From Thiosocius sp963753845 (GTDB lineage: Bacteria; Pseudomonadota; Gammaproteobacteria; Chromatiales; Chromatiaceae), in the NCBI GenBank assembly GCA_963753845.1, contig CAVWEI010000017.1:310001-374000 (forward strand): a DNA stretch of 64,000 nt. The letters run 5' to 3'. Numbering within the stretch: the first letter of the stretch is position 1; each line of letters starts with the position of its first letter. Made by a program: the position numbers and the translations under genes. The notes beneath the pieces are model-generated. The model did no database searches and was not told the DNA's origin. It was given only the letters and a program-made list of their open reading frames with translations. Below, piece by piece: positions 18,613 to 27,349 of the stretch.

Positions 18613-19869
18613 CTACATATGGCTGATCATCGCGTCGCCGAACTCCGAGCAACTGAGCAGCGTCGCACCTTCCATCTGGCGCTCGAAGTCGTAGGTCACC
18701 GTCTTCGAGCCGATCGCCTTTTCCATTGACTTGATGATCAGATCGGCCGCTTCCGTCCATCCCATGTGACGCAGCATCATCTCTGCGGAAAGGATCAGGG
18801 AACCCGGATTGACCTTGTCCTGGCCGGCATACTTTGGTGCGGTTCCGTGGGTCGCTTCGAACATTGCCACGGTATCGGACAAGTTGGCGCCCGGTGCGAT
18901 ACCGATGCCGCCGACCTGCGCAGCAAGGGCATCGGAAACGTAGTCGCCGTTGAGATTGAGCGTGGCGATGACGTCGTATTCACGCGGCCGCAACAGGATC
19001 TGTTGCAGAAAGGCGTCTGCAATCACGTCCTTGATGACGATATCCTTTCCGGTATTGGGATTCTTGAAGGTACACCAGGGGCCACCATCGAGCTCGACCG
19101 CACCGAATTCTTCCCTGGCCAGTTCGTAACCCCATTCCTTGAAGGCACCCTCGGTGAACTTCATGATGTTGCCCTTGTGAACCAGGGTAACCGAGTCACG
19201 GTCGTTATCGATTGCGTACTGGATGGCCTTGCGCACCAGGCGCTTGGTACCTTCACTGGACACCGGCTTGACCCCGATCCCGGATGTTTCGGGGAAGCGG
19301 ATCTTGGTTACCCCCATCTCGTTGATCAGGAAGTCGATCACCTTTTTCGCCTCGGAACTGCCCGACTGCCATTCGACACCCGCATAAATGTCTTCCGAAT
19401 TCTCGCGGAAGATCACCATATCGGTGTACTCGGGATGCAGCAGAGGACTTGGCGTCCCGTCAAAATAGCGCACCGGGCGCAGACAGACATACAGGTCAAG
19501 TTCCTGGCGCAGGGTGACGTTCAGCGACCGGATGCCACCGCCGACCGGCGTGGTCAGCGGCCCCTTGATCGAAACCACGTAATCCTTGACCGCCTCGAAC
19601 GATTCCTCCGGCAGCCATTCGCCTTCACCGTAGATCCGGGTCGATTTCTCGCCGGCGTAGATCTCCATCCACGCGATCTTGCGTTTACCGCCATAGGCCT
19701 TGTCGACCGCGGCATCCACGACCTTCATCATGACCGGGCTGATATCCACCCCGATGCCATCGCCCTCGATGAAGGGGATAATCGGGTTGGCCGGGACATT
19801 CAGTGAATTGTCCGCGTTGACTGTGATTTTCTCGCCGTTTGCCGGTATTTTGATCTTGTCGAATGCCAT
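18613..19869 (-). CDS. icd: NADP-dependent isocitrate dehydrogenase
   Basis: Icd oxidises isocitrate to 2-oxoglutarate in the TCA cycle. The 418-residue length and sequence follow E. coli Icd: substrate loop RSLNVTLRQELDLYVCLRPVRY is present (positions about 115-137, with the phosphorylatable Ser followed by N), FRENSEDIYAGVEW, the metal site DAFLQQILLRP and the NADP-binding ATHGTAPKYAG. The Ser in the substrate loop means AceK-type regulation is possible if a kinase exists elsewhere. ATG 19869 is well placed behind a promoter. Confidence 0.98.
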   Translation of the reverse strand: MAFDKIKIPANGEKITVNADNSLNVPANPIIPFIEGDGIGVDISPVMMKVVDAAVDKAYGGKRKIAWMEIYAGEKSTRIYGEGEWLPEESFEAVKDYVVSIKGPLTTPVGGGIRSLNVTLRQELDLYVCLRPVRYFDGTPSPLLHPEYTDMVIFRENSEDIYAGVEWQSGSSEAKKVIDFLINEMGVTKIRFPETSGIGVKPVSSEGTKRLVRKAIQYAIDNDRDSVTLVHKGNIMKFTEGAFKEWGYELAREEFGAVELDGGPWCTFKNPNTGKDIVIKDVIADAFLQQILLRPREYDVIATLNLNGDYVSDALAAQVGGIGIAPGANLSDTVAMFEATHGTAPKYAGQDKVNPGSLILSAEMMLRHMGWTEAADLIIKSMEKAIGSKTVTYDFERQMEGATLLSCSEFGDAMISHM

Positions 19870-19908
19870 GGGTAGAAATCATCCAATATAGGTCTGTGTC
19901 GAGCCGGG

Positions 19909-19937
19909 ATTCTAACACCCCGCCGCGATCCGTCTAA
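19909..19937 (-). promoter_or_regulatory. Sigma-70 promoter for icd
   Basis: Read on the minus strand, TTAGAC (19937-19932) and TAGAAT (19914-19909) are spaced by 17 bases, about 40 bases upstream of the icd start. Confidence 0.6.
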
Positions 19938-19953
19938 TCACTATCTGATCGCC

Positions 19954-20559
19954 ATGCCGCAACTGATTCTGTTCAACAAGCCCTACGACGTGCTGTCGCA
20001 GTTCACCGACCGGGCGAACAGGGCGACGCTCGCGGACTACATCACGCGGTCGGGAGTGTATCCGGCTGGTCGCCTGGATCGCGACAGCGAGGGGCTGATG
20101 CTGCTGACCGACGATGGCACCCTCGCCCATCGCCTGACCGAACCCCGCAAGAAGACCTGGAAGACCTACTGGGTGCAGGTCGAGCGTATACCCTCCGAGG
20201 CCGATCTGGCGCACTTGCGGGACGGCCTCGTGCTGAAGGACGGCCCGGCCAAACCGGCCAGGGCGAAGTGCATCGACCAACCCGCCCTGTGGCCGCGCGA
20301 ACCGCCGGTACGTTATCGTGCGAAAATCCCCACGCAATGGCTGGAGATCAAGATACACGAGGGACGCAACCGTCAGGTCCGGCGGATGACCGCGGCGATC
20401 GGTTTCCCGACACTGCGTCTGGTGCGGGTACGGGTCGGCGACTGGTCACTCGATACCCTGCAACCGGGCGAATGGCGTGAGTTGACAGTACCGAACATCA
20501 GCGCAACCGAAAATAAGAACGGCAACGGCTTACGTCGGCCCGCCCGGCGCCGATGGTAG
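19954..20559 (+). CDS. rluE: 23S rRNA pseudouridine synthase RluE (RsuA/RluB/E/F family)
   Basis: RluE modifies a uridine of 23S rRNA. The 201-residue protein begins directly with the catalytic domain (ILFNKPYDVLSQF) and carries the nucleophile motif GRLDRDSEGLMLLT, then KTYWVQVE and EGRNRQVRRMTAAIGFPTLRLVRV. The N-terminal S4 domain found in RsuA and RluB is absent, which is what marks RluE. Divergent from icd, and followed by a Nudix gene 10 bases on, the same order as many proteobacteria. Confidence 0.93.
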   Translation: MPQLILFNKPYDVLSQFTDRANRATLADYITRSGVYPAGRLDRDSEGLMLLTDDGTLAHRLTEPRKKTWKTYWVQVERIPSEADLAHLRDGLVLKDGPAKPARAKCIDQPALWPREPPVRYRAKIPTQWLEIKIHEGRNRQVRRMTAAIGFPTLRLVRVRVGDWSLDTLQPGEWRELTVPNISATENKNGNGLRRPARRRW

Positions 20560-20568
20560 AATCATCCG

Positions 20569-21015
20569 ATGACCTGGTCACCCTCAGTAACCGTCGCCGC
20601 CGTGATTCGCCAGCAGGAGCGGTACCTGATGGTCGAGGAAAGACCGGATGGGCTGGCGGTCATCAACCAGCCGGCCGGCCACCTGGAGTTTGGCGAGACC
20701 CTGTTGCAGGCCGTCCGGCGCGAGGTCCTCGAGGAGACCGGCCGCCGCTTCGAACCCCGGGGACTGGTCGGTATCTACCAGTGGACGGTGCCGGGTTCCG
20801 ATCGCACCTACCTGCGTTTCTGTTTCAGCGGGGATGTCGGCGATCCCGAACCCGGTCACATCCTCGATCCTGAAATCTGCGCGACCCGCTGGTTGACGGC
20901 GCAGCAGATCACCAACGGTGAGCTGCCGACACGCAGTCCGCTGGTTCTCCGTTGCATCGAGGATGCCCGGACCATGCAGGCACTCGGCCTGGAGTCTTTA
21001 CATGCGCTGGATTGA
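20569..21015 (+). CDS. Nudix hydrolase (NudJ-like phosphatase)
   Basis: The 148-residue protein has a perfect Nudix box: G, E, RREVLEETG in the region GHLEFGETLLQAVRRE. The N-terminus (SVTVAAVIRQQERYLMVEE) and the position between rluE and mnmA match NudJ of E. coli, which acts on thiamine pyrophosphate and nucleoside triphosphates. The substrate here is inferred from family and context. It overlaps the next reading frame by 14 bases. Confidence 0.9.
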   Translation: MTWSPSVTVAAVIRQQERYLMVEERPDGLAVINQPAGHLEFGETLLQAVRREVLEETGRRFEPRGLVGIYQWTVPGSDRTYLRFCFSGDVGDPEPGHILDPEICATRWLTAQQITNGELPTRSPLVLRCIEDARTMQALGLESLHALD

Positions 21016-21631
21016 ATCACTTGCTGTCGCAGTCGCCGCAGTCGCGGTTCAGCCGGCACCGGCCGGCCAGGCCTACGACGAGCTTTATCGCCTGTACGAC
21101 TACCCGAAGACACTCGAACGGTCTGCCGTGCCCGTGTGTTTCCATCACGGTTGCGCGAGCGTCAAGCGTGTGACCCTGAAGGATGCGCAGTGGCAGCAGG
21201 TGACGCGTCACTTCGCGCCGCCGGGCAACGATGCGGCTGCCGAACGCGGGCAGATCCGCCAGGCCATCGCGGAGATGGAGCGGATCACCGGCGAGCTGGC
21301 CGGTACCTCCGGCGATATCGCCGGCGACCTTGCCAGCTTCGGGACCCTGGATCCGCAGATGGACTGTATCGACGAGTCTTCCAACACGACAACCTACCTG
21401 ACCCTATTCGAACAGGCCGGGCTGTTGCGCTGGCACAGCGTGGAACCGCGCGCATTCCGTGGATACTTGTTCTGGGGCGGTTGGCCGCATTACACGGCAA
21501 CAATCCGGGACAGGCAGACAGGCCAGCAGTGGGTGGTCGATTCCTGGTTCCGTGACAACGGCGAACTGCCCGACGTGGTCGAAATCGATACCTGGATGGA
21601 CGGTTGGAAACCGGAAGGTTTCACCTTCTGA
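21002..21631 (+). CDS. Secreted protein of unknown function
   Basis: ATG 21002 opens a signal-peptide-like sequence (MRWIESLAVAVAAVA) followed by a 185-residue mature chain. Visible features are a CFHHGCASVKRVTL stretch with two cysteines, CIDESSNTTTYL, and a C-terminal GGWPHYTATI...VVDSWFRDNGE part. The protein is compact and has no membrane segment after the signal. I do not recognise a catalytic family; conserved Cys, Asp-Glu-Ser and His-Tyr residues make a small periplasmic enzyme possible. It overlaps the nudJ-like gene by 14 bases, so it is probably cotranscribed. Confidence 0.75.
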   Translation: MRWIESLAVAVAAVAVQPAPAGQAYDELYRLYDYPKTLERSAVPVCFHHGCASVKRVTLKDAQWQQVTRHFAPPGNDAAAERGQIRQAIAEMERITGELAGTSGDIAGDLASFGTLDPQMDCIDESSNTTTYLTLFEQAGLLRWHSVEPRAFRGYLFWGGWPHYTATIRDRQTGQQWVVDSWFRDNGELPDVVEIDTWMDGWKPEGFTF

Positions 21632-21719
21632 GGCCGCCGGCACCCCGAGCGATGAAATCGATTCAACCGATGCCTGAGCCCATGCTTGCCGGCCCGCGCG
21701 CAGACGGGGGCATGCCCTC

Positions 21720-22790
21720 GTGAACAAGGGCAAGGTCATGGTCGGCCTGTCAGGCGGCGTGGATTCCTCGGTCGCCGCGCTGCGCCTGCTCGAACAGGGC
21801 TGGGACGTGGAGGCCCTGTTCATGAAGAACTGGGAGGAGGATGACGACGATGCCTTTTGCAGTGCCGCAGAGGATCTGGCGGACGCTCAAGCCGTGGCGG
21901 AGCTGCTCGGCGTCAGGCTGCACACGGTCAACTTTGCCACCGAATACTGGGATCGCGTCTTCGCCTACTTTCTCGAGGAATACCGCGCCGGGCGGACGCC
22001 GAACCCGGATGTGCTGTGTAACCGCGAGATCAAGTTCAAGGCCTTTCTGGAACATGCGCTCGACCTGGGCGCAGACCGGATCGCCACCGGTCATTACGCG
22101 GGTGTGCGCTGCACCGACAGTGGCTGTGAGTTGCTCCGGGCCAGCGACGACAACAAGGACCAGACTTATTTCCTCTACATGGTCGGCCAGGCTGCGCTGC
22201 AACGCTGCCTTTTCCCACTGCAGGATGTCGACAAACCGATGGTGCGCATGCTGGCCACCAAAGCCGGTTTTCCGAATCACAAGAAGAAGGACAGCACCGG
22301 CATCTGCTTTATCGGCGAGCGCCGGTTTCGAGATTTTCTTTCGCGTTTCCTGCCGGCCCGCCCGGGCGAGATCCGTACGATGGACGATCGGGTCATCGGC
22401 CATCACCAGGGCCTGATGTATTACACCTTGGGTCAGCGCCAGGGGCTGGGGATAGGCGGCGTGGCCGACGCCCCCGACGAGCCATGGTTTGTGGTCGCAA
22501 AGGACCTCGAGCAAAACCTGCTGCGCGTGGCACAGGGCCATGACAATCCACTGCTGTTTCGCGCCAGCCTCACGGCGCGGCAACTGCACTGGGTCAGCGG
22601 CAGCCCACCGCCAGCCTGCCGATACATGGCCCGCTGCCGCCACAGGCAGCCGCTGCAGCCGTGCACGATCACGCAGGAAGGTGACAGGCTCGAGGTGCAG
22701 TTCGACCAACCACAACGCGCCCTTACACCCGGACAATCCATAGTCCTGTACGATGGAGATGTCTGCCTGGGTGGCGGAATCATCGACTGA
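21720..22790 (+). CDS. mnmA: tRNA-specific 2-thiouridylase MnmA
   Basis: MnmA thiolates U34 of tRNA-Lys, Glu and Gln, using sulfur relayed by the Tus proteins. The 356-residue protein has the PP-loop GLSGGVDSSVAAL, the catalytic cysteines in NPDVLCNREIKF and DSTGICFIGERRF, and YTLGQRQGLGIGG in the middle domain. Start is GTG 21720. It is followed after 5 bases by hflD, then purB, exactly the E. coli order. Confidence 0.97.
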   Translation: MNKGKVMVGLSGGVDSSVAALRLLEQGWDVEALFMKNWEEDDDDAFCSAAEDLADAQAVAELLGVRLHTVNFATEYWDRVFAYFLEEYRAGRTPNPDVLCNREIKFKAFLEHALDLGADRIATGHYAGVRCTDSGCELLRASDDNKDQTYFLYMVGQAALQRCLFPLQDVDKPMVRMLATKAGFPNHKKKDSTGICFIGERRFRDFLSRFLPARPGEIRTMDDRVIGHHQGLMYYTLGQRQGLGIGGVADAPDEPWFVVAKDLEQNLLRVAQGHDNPLLFRASLTARQLHWVSGSPPPACRYMARCRHRQPLQPCTITQEGDRLEVQFDQPQRALTPGQSIVLYDGDVCLGGGIID

Positions 22791-22795
22791 AACAC

Positions 22796-23425
22796 ATGCC
22801 AAAGTATTCCGAAACAGACCGGATCATTGCATTGGGAGGGATCTTTCAGGGCGCACACATGGCGCGCGAGATTGCCCGCACCGGCGTGTGTGATGCTCAG
22901 GCGTTCCGGGCAAGCCGTGAGGCCCTGTTCGACTTCGAGCCGGAATCAGTGTCGGCGGTCTTCGGGGGGGCGAAAGGTGTCGTCGACGGCCTGCGCACCA
23001 TGATCAAACAGCTCGACCGGCCTGATCAGCGCGATCTCGAGATTGCCCGTTACGTGATCTCGCTTCTGAACCTGGCCGACCGCCTGATGCGCAGTGACCG
23101 AAGCATGCAGGTCCTTTACGACGACCTCACCGCGCTGGTGCGAAAACGCGGGCATTTCGAACTCGGCGAATCGACTCAGAACGAGCAGCTGGCGCAGATT
23201 TACCAGGACAGCATCAGCGCGCTGGGCCCGCGCATCATGATACGCGGCGAACCCCTGCACCTGCAGAACCCCGAAAATGCGACGCGTATCAGGGTGGCCT
23301 TGCTCGCCGGTATACGTGCCGCGGTCTTGTGGCGCCAGGCCGGGGGTAAAAAGTGGCACCTGTTACTGTACCGCCGTGCCATTGCGTCCAGGGCCCGTGA
23401 GCTGGTCGACAGTAACGACGACTGA
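22796..23425 (+). CDS. hflD: High-frequency lysogenization protein HflD homologue
   Basis: HflD is a peripheral membrane protein known in E. coli for binding phage lambda CII; its normal role is unclear. The 209-residue all-alpha sequence matches the family (ALGGIFQGAHMAREIARTG, SVSAVFGGAKGV, LGPRIMIRGEP, IRAAVLWRQAGG). It sits between mnmA and purB, which is diagnostic for hflD. Confidence 0.94.
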   Translation: MPKYSETDRIIALGGIFQGAHMAREIARTGVCDAQAFRASREALFDFEPESVSAVFGGAKGVVDGLRTMIKQLDRPDQRDLEIARYVISLLNLADRLMRSDRSMQVLYDDLTALVRKRGHFELGESTQNEQLAQIYQDSISALGPRIMIRGEPLHLQNPENATRIRVALLAGIRAAVLWRQAGGKKWHLLLYRRAIASRARELVDSNDD

Positions 23426-23496
23426 GCGGTCTTTCAGCGCCGCCCGACGAATGATTGACTGCGGGCAACGAATCCATGAACTGTTGGAGAATCAAC

Positions 23497-24057
23497 ATGA
23501 AACTGTACAAGACTGCACTACTGAGTCTGCCCCTGCTGCTTGGCGCATGCACCGAGTCCGGCAAGGGTCAGGAAGAGACGAGCGAGCTGAAGCAGCAGGC
23601 CAAGGTCTGGACCGAGGAAACCAAGAAGCTCGGGGAAACCGCCTGGCAGACCACCAAGGAAGCCGCCGGCGATGCCTCGGAAAAGAGCAAAGAGTACTAC
23701 GAGTCCGCCAAGATAAAGGCCGCCGATGCCTATGAAGCCACCAAGGAGGCGACCGCTGAGGCCTACGAGACGAGCAAGGAGGCGGCGGCAGCGGCCTACG
23801 AGGTGGCCAAGGAAAAGAGCGCGGACGCGATCAAGGCCACGAAGGAAGCCGCATCCGAGGCCTATGAGACGACCAGTAGCACTGTGTCGGATACCTATGA
23901 AGACGGCAAGGAAGTCACCTCCGATACTTACGAAGCGACCAAGGAAAAGGTCGAAGACCTGTCCGATGCCACAACCGACGAGGGAGGCACCGAGGTGCCC
24001 AGCGATGCCAACGATGATCCAAACCCGGGCGACGCCCCACAGAAAGTCGGTGACTGA
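23497..24057 (+). CDS. Lipoprotein with LEA-like Ala/Lys/Glu repeats
   Basis: I start at ATG 23497, which gives a lipoprotein signal with lipobox LLGAC (Cys18). The mature 169 residues are highly charged and built from degenerate 11-residue units of the type AYE-x-TKEAxxE (for example YEATKEATAEAYE, YEVAKEKSADAI), ending in an acidic tail (TTDEGGTEVPSDANDD). Such amphipathic repeats resemble LEA group 3 and apolipoprotein-like helices and suggest a long helix lying on a membrane or acting as an anti-stress protein; this is inference. It is a single gene closed by an intrinsic terminator. Confidence 0.8.
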   Translation: MKLYKTALLSLPLLLGACTESGKGQEETSELKQQAKVWTEETKKLGETAWQTTKEAAGDASEKSKEYYESAKIKAADAYEATKEATAEAYETSKEAAAAAYEVAKEKSADAIKATKEAASEAYETTSSTVSDTYEDGKEVTSDTYEATKEKVEDLSDATTDEGGTEVPSDANDDPNPGDAPQKVGD

Positions 24058-24078
24058 CGCCGCCATTTGAAGATCGCA

Positions 24079-24103
24079 AGCCCGGCTATGCCGGGCTTTT
24101 TTA
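24079..24103 (+). terminator. Intrinsic terminator of the LEA-like lipoprotein gene
   Basis: AGCCCGGC (24079-24086) pairs with GCCGGGCT (24090-24097), followed by a six-T run. Confidence 0.9.
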
Positions 24104-24145
24104 TGCCGGGGCGTCCGTCACGTTCGCACTGCCTGCCCCAGTCCG

Positions 24146-24151
24146 TATAAT
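24146..24151 (+). promoter_or_regulatory. Candidate -10 element for purB
   Basis: A perfect TATAAT lies 35 bases before purB. The -35 region at the usual spacing (TTCGCA, 24124-24129) is poor. Confidence 0.4.
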
Positions 24152-24186
24152 TCGTGCCTCGATTTTCTTTCCGGAGCCCGAGCCCC

Positions 24187-25554
24187 ATGGACCTCAACAG
24201 CCTGACGGCGATCTCACCCATCGACGGCCGCTACGGCAGCAAGACCGCAGAACTGCGTCCGATCTTCAGCGAGTACGGGCTCATTCGCCAGAGGGTGATC
24301 GTTGAGGTCCGCTGGCTGCAATCACTGGCCGCACATCCCGCGATCCCCGAGGTCCCGGCCTTCAGTCCGGCGACGCAGGAGCAGCTGGAGCAGATCGTCA
24401 GCAGCTTTGCCGAGACCGACGCGCAGCGCGTCAAAGAGATCGAACGCACCACCAACCACGACGTCAAGGCGGTAGAGTATCTGCTCAAGGAGAAGATCGC
24501 CGGCAACACGGAACTCGAGAGGGTCAACGAGTTCGTGCACTTCGCATGCACCTCCGAGGACATCAACAACCTTTCGCACGCAATGATGCTGCGCGACGGA
24601 CGCGATACCGTGCTGCTTCCCTTGGCGGACAAGGTCATCGCGGCAATCCGTGCCCTCGCGCATGCACATGCCGAGCAACCCATGTTGTCACGCACGCACG
24701 GCCAGCCGGCCTCACCGACCACGCTGGGCAAGGAGATGGCGAACGTGGTCGCGCGCCTGCGCAGGCAGCGCGAGCAGATCGCGGACACAACCCTGATGGG
24801 CAAGATCAACGGCGCCGTGGGTAATTACAATGCCCACCTGTCGGCTTACCCGGAGGTCGACTGGGCGGCCCATGCGAAACAATTCGTGGAATCGCTCGGC
24901 ATCGAGTGGAATCCCTACACCATCCAGATCGAGCCGCATGATTACATGGCCGAGCTGTTCGATGCGGTGGCCCGCTTCAATACCATACTGATTGATTTCT
25001 GCCGCGACATCTGGAGCTATATATCGATCGGCTATTTCAAGCAGAAGACCGTCGCCGGCGAGGTCGGATCCTCGACCATGCCGCACAAGGTCAACCCGAT
25101 CGATTTCGAAAATGCCGAGGGCAATCTGGGCATCGCCAATGCCCTGTTCGATCACCTCGCGATCAAGCTGCCGGTATCGCGCTGGCAGCGTGACCTCACC
25201 GATTCAACCGTCCTGCGGAACATGGGGGTCGGCTTCGCCTACTCGACCATCGCCTGGCACTCGGCCTTGCGTGGTATCGCCAAGCTGGAGGTCAACAGTG
25301 CGGCCCTGAATGCCGACCTGGAAAGCAACTGGGAGGTGCTGGCCGAGCCCATACAGACGGTCATGCGCCGCTACGGCATCGAACAACCCTACGAGAAGCT
25401 CAAGGCGCTGACCCGCGGCCAGCGCATCGATCAGGCCGGCATGCGGGACTTCATCGACGGTCTGGCGCTGCCAGAGCAGGTCAAGTCATCGCTTAAGGCC
25501 ATGACGCCCGCAACCTATATCGGCAACGCGGCCCAACAGGCACGCGACATCTGA
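24187..25554 (+). CDS. purB: Adenylosuccinate lyase
   Basis: PurB acts twice in purine synthesis (SAICAR to AICAR, adenylosuccinate to AMP). I start at ATG 24187 (MDLNSLTAISPIDGRYGSKT), the E. coli-type N-terminus. The 455-residue protein shows TTNHDVKAVEYLLKE, the catalytic loop GSSTMPHKVNPIDFENAEGN and SRTHGQPASPTTLGKE. It matches the long proteobacterial PurB class. Confidence 0.98.
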   Translation: MDLNSLTAISPIDGRYGSKTAELRPIFSEYGLIRQRVIVEVRWLQSLAAHPAIPEVPAFSPATQEQLEQIVSSFAETDAQRVKEIERTTNHDVKAVEYLLKEKIAGNTELERVNEFVHFACTSEDINNLSHAMMLRDGRDTVLLPLADKVIAAIRALAHAHAEQPMLSRTHGQPASPTTLGKEMANVVARLRRQREQIADTTLMGKINGAVGNYNAHLSAYPEVDWAAHAKQFVESLGIEWNPYTIQIEPHDYMAELFDAVARFNTILIDFCRDIWSYISIGYFKQKTVAGEVGSSTMPHKVNPIDFENAEGNLGIANALFDHLAIKLPVSRWQRDLTDSTVLRNMGVGFAYSTIAWHSALRGIAKLEVNSAALNADLESNWEVLAEPIQTVMRRYGIEQPYEKLKALTRGQRIDQAGMRDFIDGLALPEQVKSSLKAMTPATYIGNAAQQARDI

Positions 25555-25625
25555 GGCCATCAAACCAGGGCCGTGAAAACAGCCTGCTAAGATCCGGGAT
25601 CACAGAATTTGCACGCGAGACCGAT

Positions 25626-26813
25626 TTGAGCGCCTACACAGCTGAAGTGCGTTTTCCGCGCGGAATCGATCGCGAGACCTTCCTGCGCGACTATTGGCAG
25701 AAGAAACCGCTGCTGATGCGTGCGGCATTGCCTGCCGACAGTTTTGGTCTGGCTGCGGAGGAACTTGCCGGCCTCGCGTGCGAACAGGAGTTCGAGTCTC
25801 GCCTGATCATCGAGCACGGCCCGGGTGCCTGGGAGCTTCGGCACGGCCCCCTCAGCAATGCCGATTTCGCCTCGCTTCCCGACAGCCACTGGACCCTGCT
25901 GGTACAGGATGTCGACAAGTACCTGCCGGATGTCGCCAGTCTGATCGACGCGTTCGACTTCGTGCCGGGCTGGCGCATCGACGACATCATGGTCAGCTAC
26001 GCCACCGACCAGGGCGGCGTGGGACCACATACCGATGCCTATGACGTGTTTCTGATGCAGGCCGTCGGCAGGCGTCGCTGGCGCCTGAGTTACGGCGAAT
26101 ATGGCGAAGAGGACCTGCTGCCGGACCTGGAACAGCGGATACTCTCCCGCTTCGATGCCGACGCAGACTGGGTGCTCGAACCGGGAGACATGCTCTATCT
26201 GCCACCCGGGCTGGCGCACTGGGGCACCGCCGAGGGCGAGTGCATGACCTATTCGCTGGGCTTCCGCTCACCCAACCGGCACGAACTGGCATCCGACTGG
26301 TACCAGCATCTGCTGTCGCTGGCCGACGAGCAGATACTGAAGGATCCGCACGATCTGCAGCTGAGCAGCCTCGCGGAATTGACCAGCGGGACCCGCGACG
26401 GCGTTGCGCAACTGTTCGATGCCCTGCCATCGACCGAATCCATCGAGTTCCGGCTCTGGCTGGGACAGTATCTCACCGAACCGAAACCCCAGTTTCACAT
26501 CCTCGCACCGGATCAGACCTGGGATGCAAACGACCTCGAAGGCCTGGTCGCACAGGGCAGTGGAATTGCCCGGCACCCCTTCGCACGTATTGCATGGGCG
26601 GACCTCGCCGACGGCTCGGTCGCGCTCTTTGTCCAGGGGGAGAGCCTGATCCAGGCGCCATCGCTGCGCCCTGTTGTGAAGCGTATCGCCGAGCGGCGGC
26701 GATTCAGTGCCACGGAACTCGCCACGATACTCCATGAGTCGACGGAGGCCGGCGCACTGATGGTCAAGCTGTTCAACGAGGGCATCCTCGAACCCGACGA
26801 GACATCGCCGTGA
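25626..26813 (+). CDS. roxA: Ribosomal protein uL16 3-hydroxylase (YcfD/RoxA, JmjC-type cupin)
   Basis: RoxA hydroxylates an arginine of ribosomal protein L16 using Fe(II), 2-oxoglutarate and oxygen. The 395-residue protein begins at TTG 25626; no ATG lies near. The iron site HTD is in VGPHTDAYDVFLMQ, with the distal His in LPPGLAHWG. The N-terminus RETFLRDYWQKKPLLMRAA and the C-terminal winged-helix part fit the ribosomal oxygenase family. Its presence implies an oxygen-using organism. The stop overlaps the following GTG start (GTGA). Confidence 0.92.
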   Translation: MSAYTAEVRFPRGIDRETFLRDYWQKKPLLMRAALPADSFGLAAEELAGLACEQEFESRLIIEHGPGAWELRHGPLSNADFASLPDSHWTLLVQDVDKYLPDVASLIDAFDFVPGWRIDDIMVSYATDQGGVGPHTDAYDVFLMQAVGRRRWRLSYGEYGEEDLLPDLEQRILSRFDADADWVLEPGDMLYLPPGLAHWGTAEGECMTYSLGFRSPNRHELASDWYQHLLSLADEQILKDPHDLQLSSLAELTSGTRDGVAQLFDALPSTESIEFRLWLGQYLTEPKPQFHILAPDQTWDANDLEGLVAQGSGIARHPFARIAWADLADGSVALFVQGESLIQAPSLRPVVKRIAERRRFSATELATILHESTEAGALMVKLFNEGILEPDETSP

Positions 26814-27247
26814 AGGTCGCTATCCGCGTCGTCGACTGGGAAGCACAACGGCACGAGCTGATGCAGATCCGCCATGCCGTGTTCGTCGACGAACAGGGTG
26901 TACCGGTGGAACTGGAGCACGATCGCCACGACCAAGGCGCCCTGCACCTACTGGCCAGCTCCGGCGACCGCAGGCCGGTCGCGACCGCACGCATGCTCGC
27001 AGATGGCCACATCGGGCGCATGGCTGTGTTGCCGGCCTGGCGCAGGCGGGGAATCGGCAGTGCCATGTTGCGGGAATTGATCAAACTGGCTCGCGAAAGA
27101 GGCATCCTGCGAATCTTTCTGAATGCACAATGCGGGGCCCAGGCGTTCTACGAGCGGCTGGGCTTCGTCGCCGAGGGTGAGGTGTTCGAGGATGCCGGGA
27201 TCGACCATCGCCGGATGAGCATGCAACTCGACCGGAATGGCGGCTAG
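26810..27247 (+). CDS. GNAT family N-acetyltransferase (ElaA/YjcF type)
   Basis: The 145-residue acetyltransferase starts at GTG 26810, coupled by a 4-base overlap to roxA. The acetyl-CoA loop is IGRMAVLPAWRRRGIGSAML, and IRHAVFVDEQGVPVELEHD is typical of the ElaA/YjcF-like small-molecule or peptide acetylases. The C-terminus shows AQCGAQAFYERLGFVAEGEVF. The substrate is unknown. Confidence 0.88.
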   Translation: MKVAIRVVDWEAQRHELMQIRHAVFVDEQGVPVELEHDRHDQGALHLLASSGDRRPVATARMLADGHIGRMAVLPAWRRRGIGSAMLRELIKLARERGILRIFLNAQCGAQAFYERLGFVAEGEVFEDAGIDHRRMSMQLDRNGG

Positions 27248-27349
27248 TGACAAGCTATCGGATTCGACAGCTATCCGGTGAATTGCGTCCAAGCCGTGTC
27301 AAGTCCCACAGGCTGTTAAACTGAATATGCAGACCAACGGGAAACCAGT

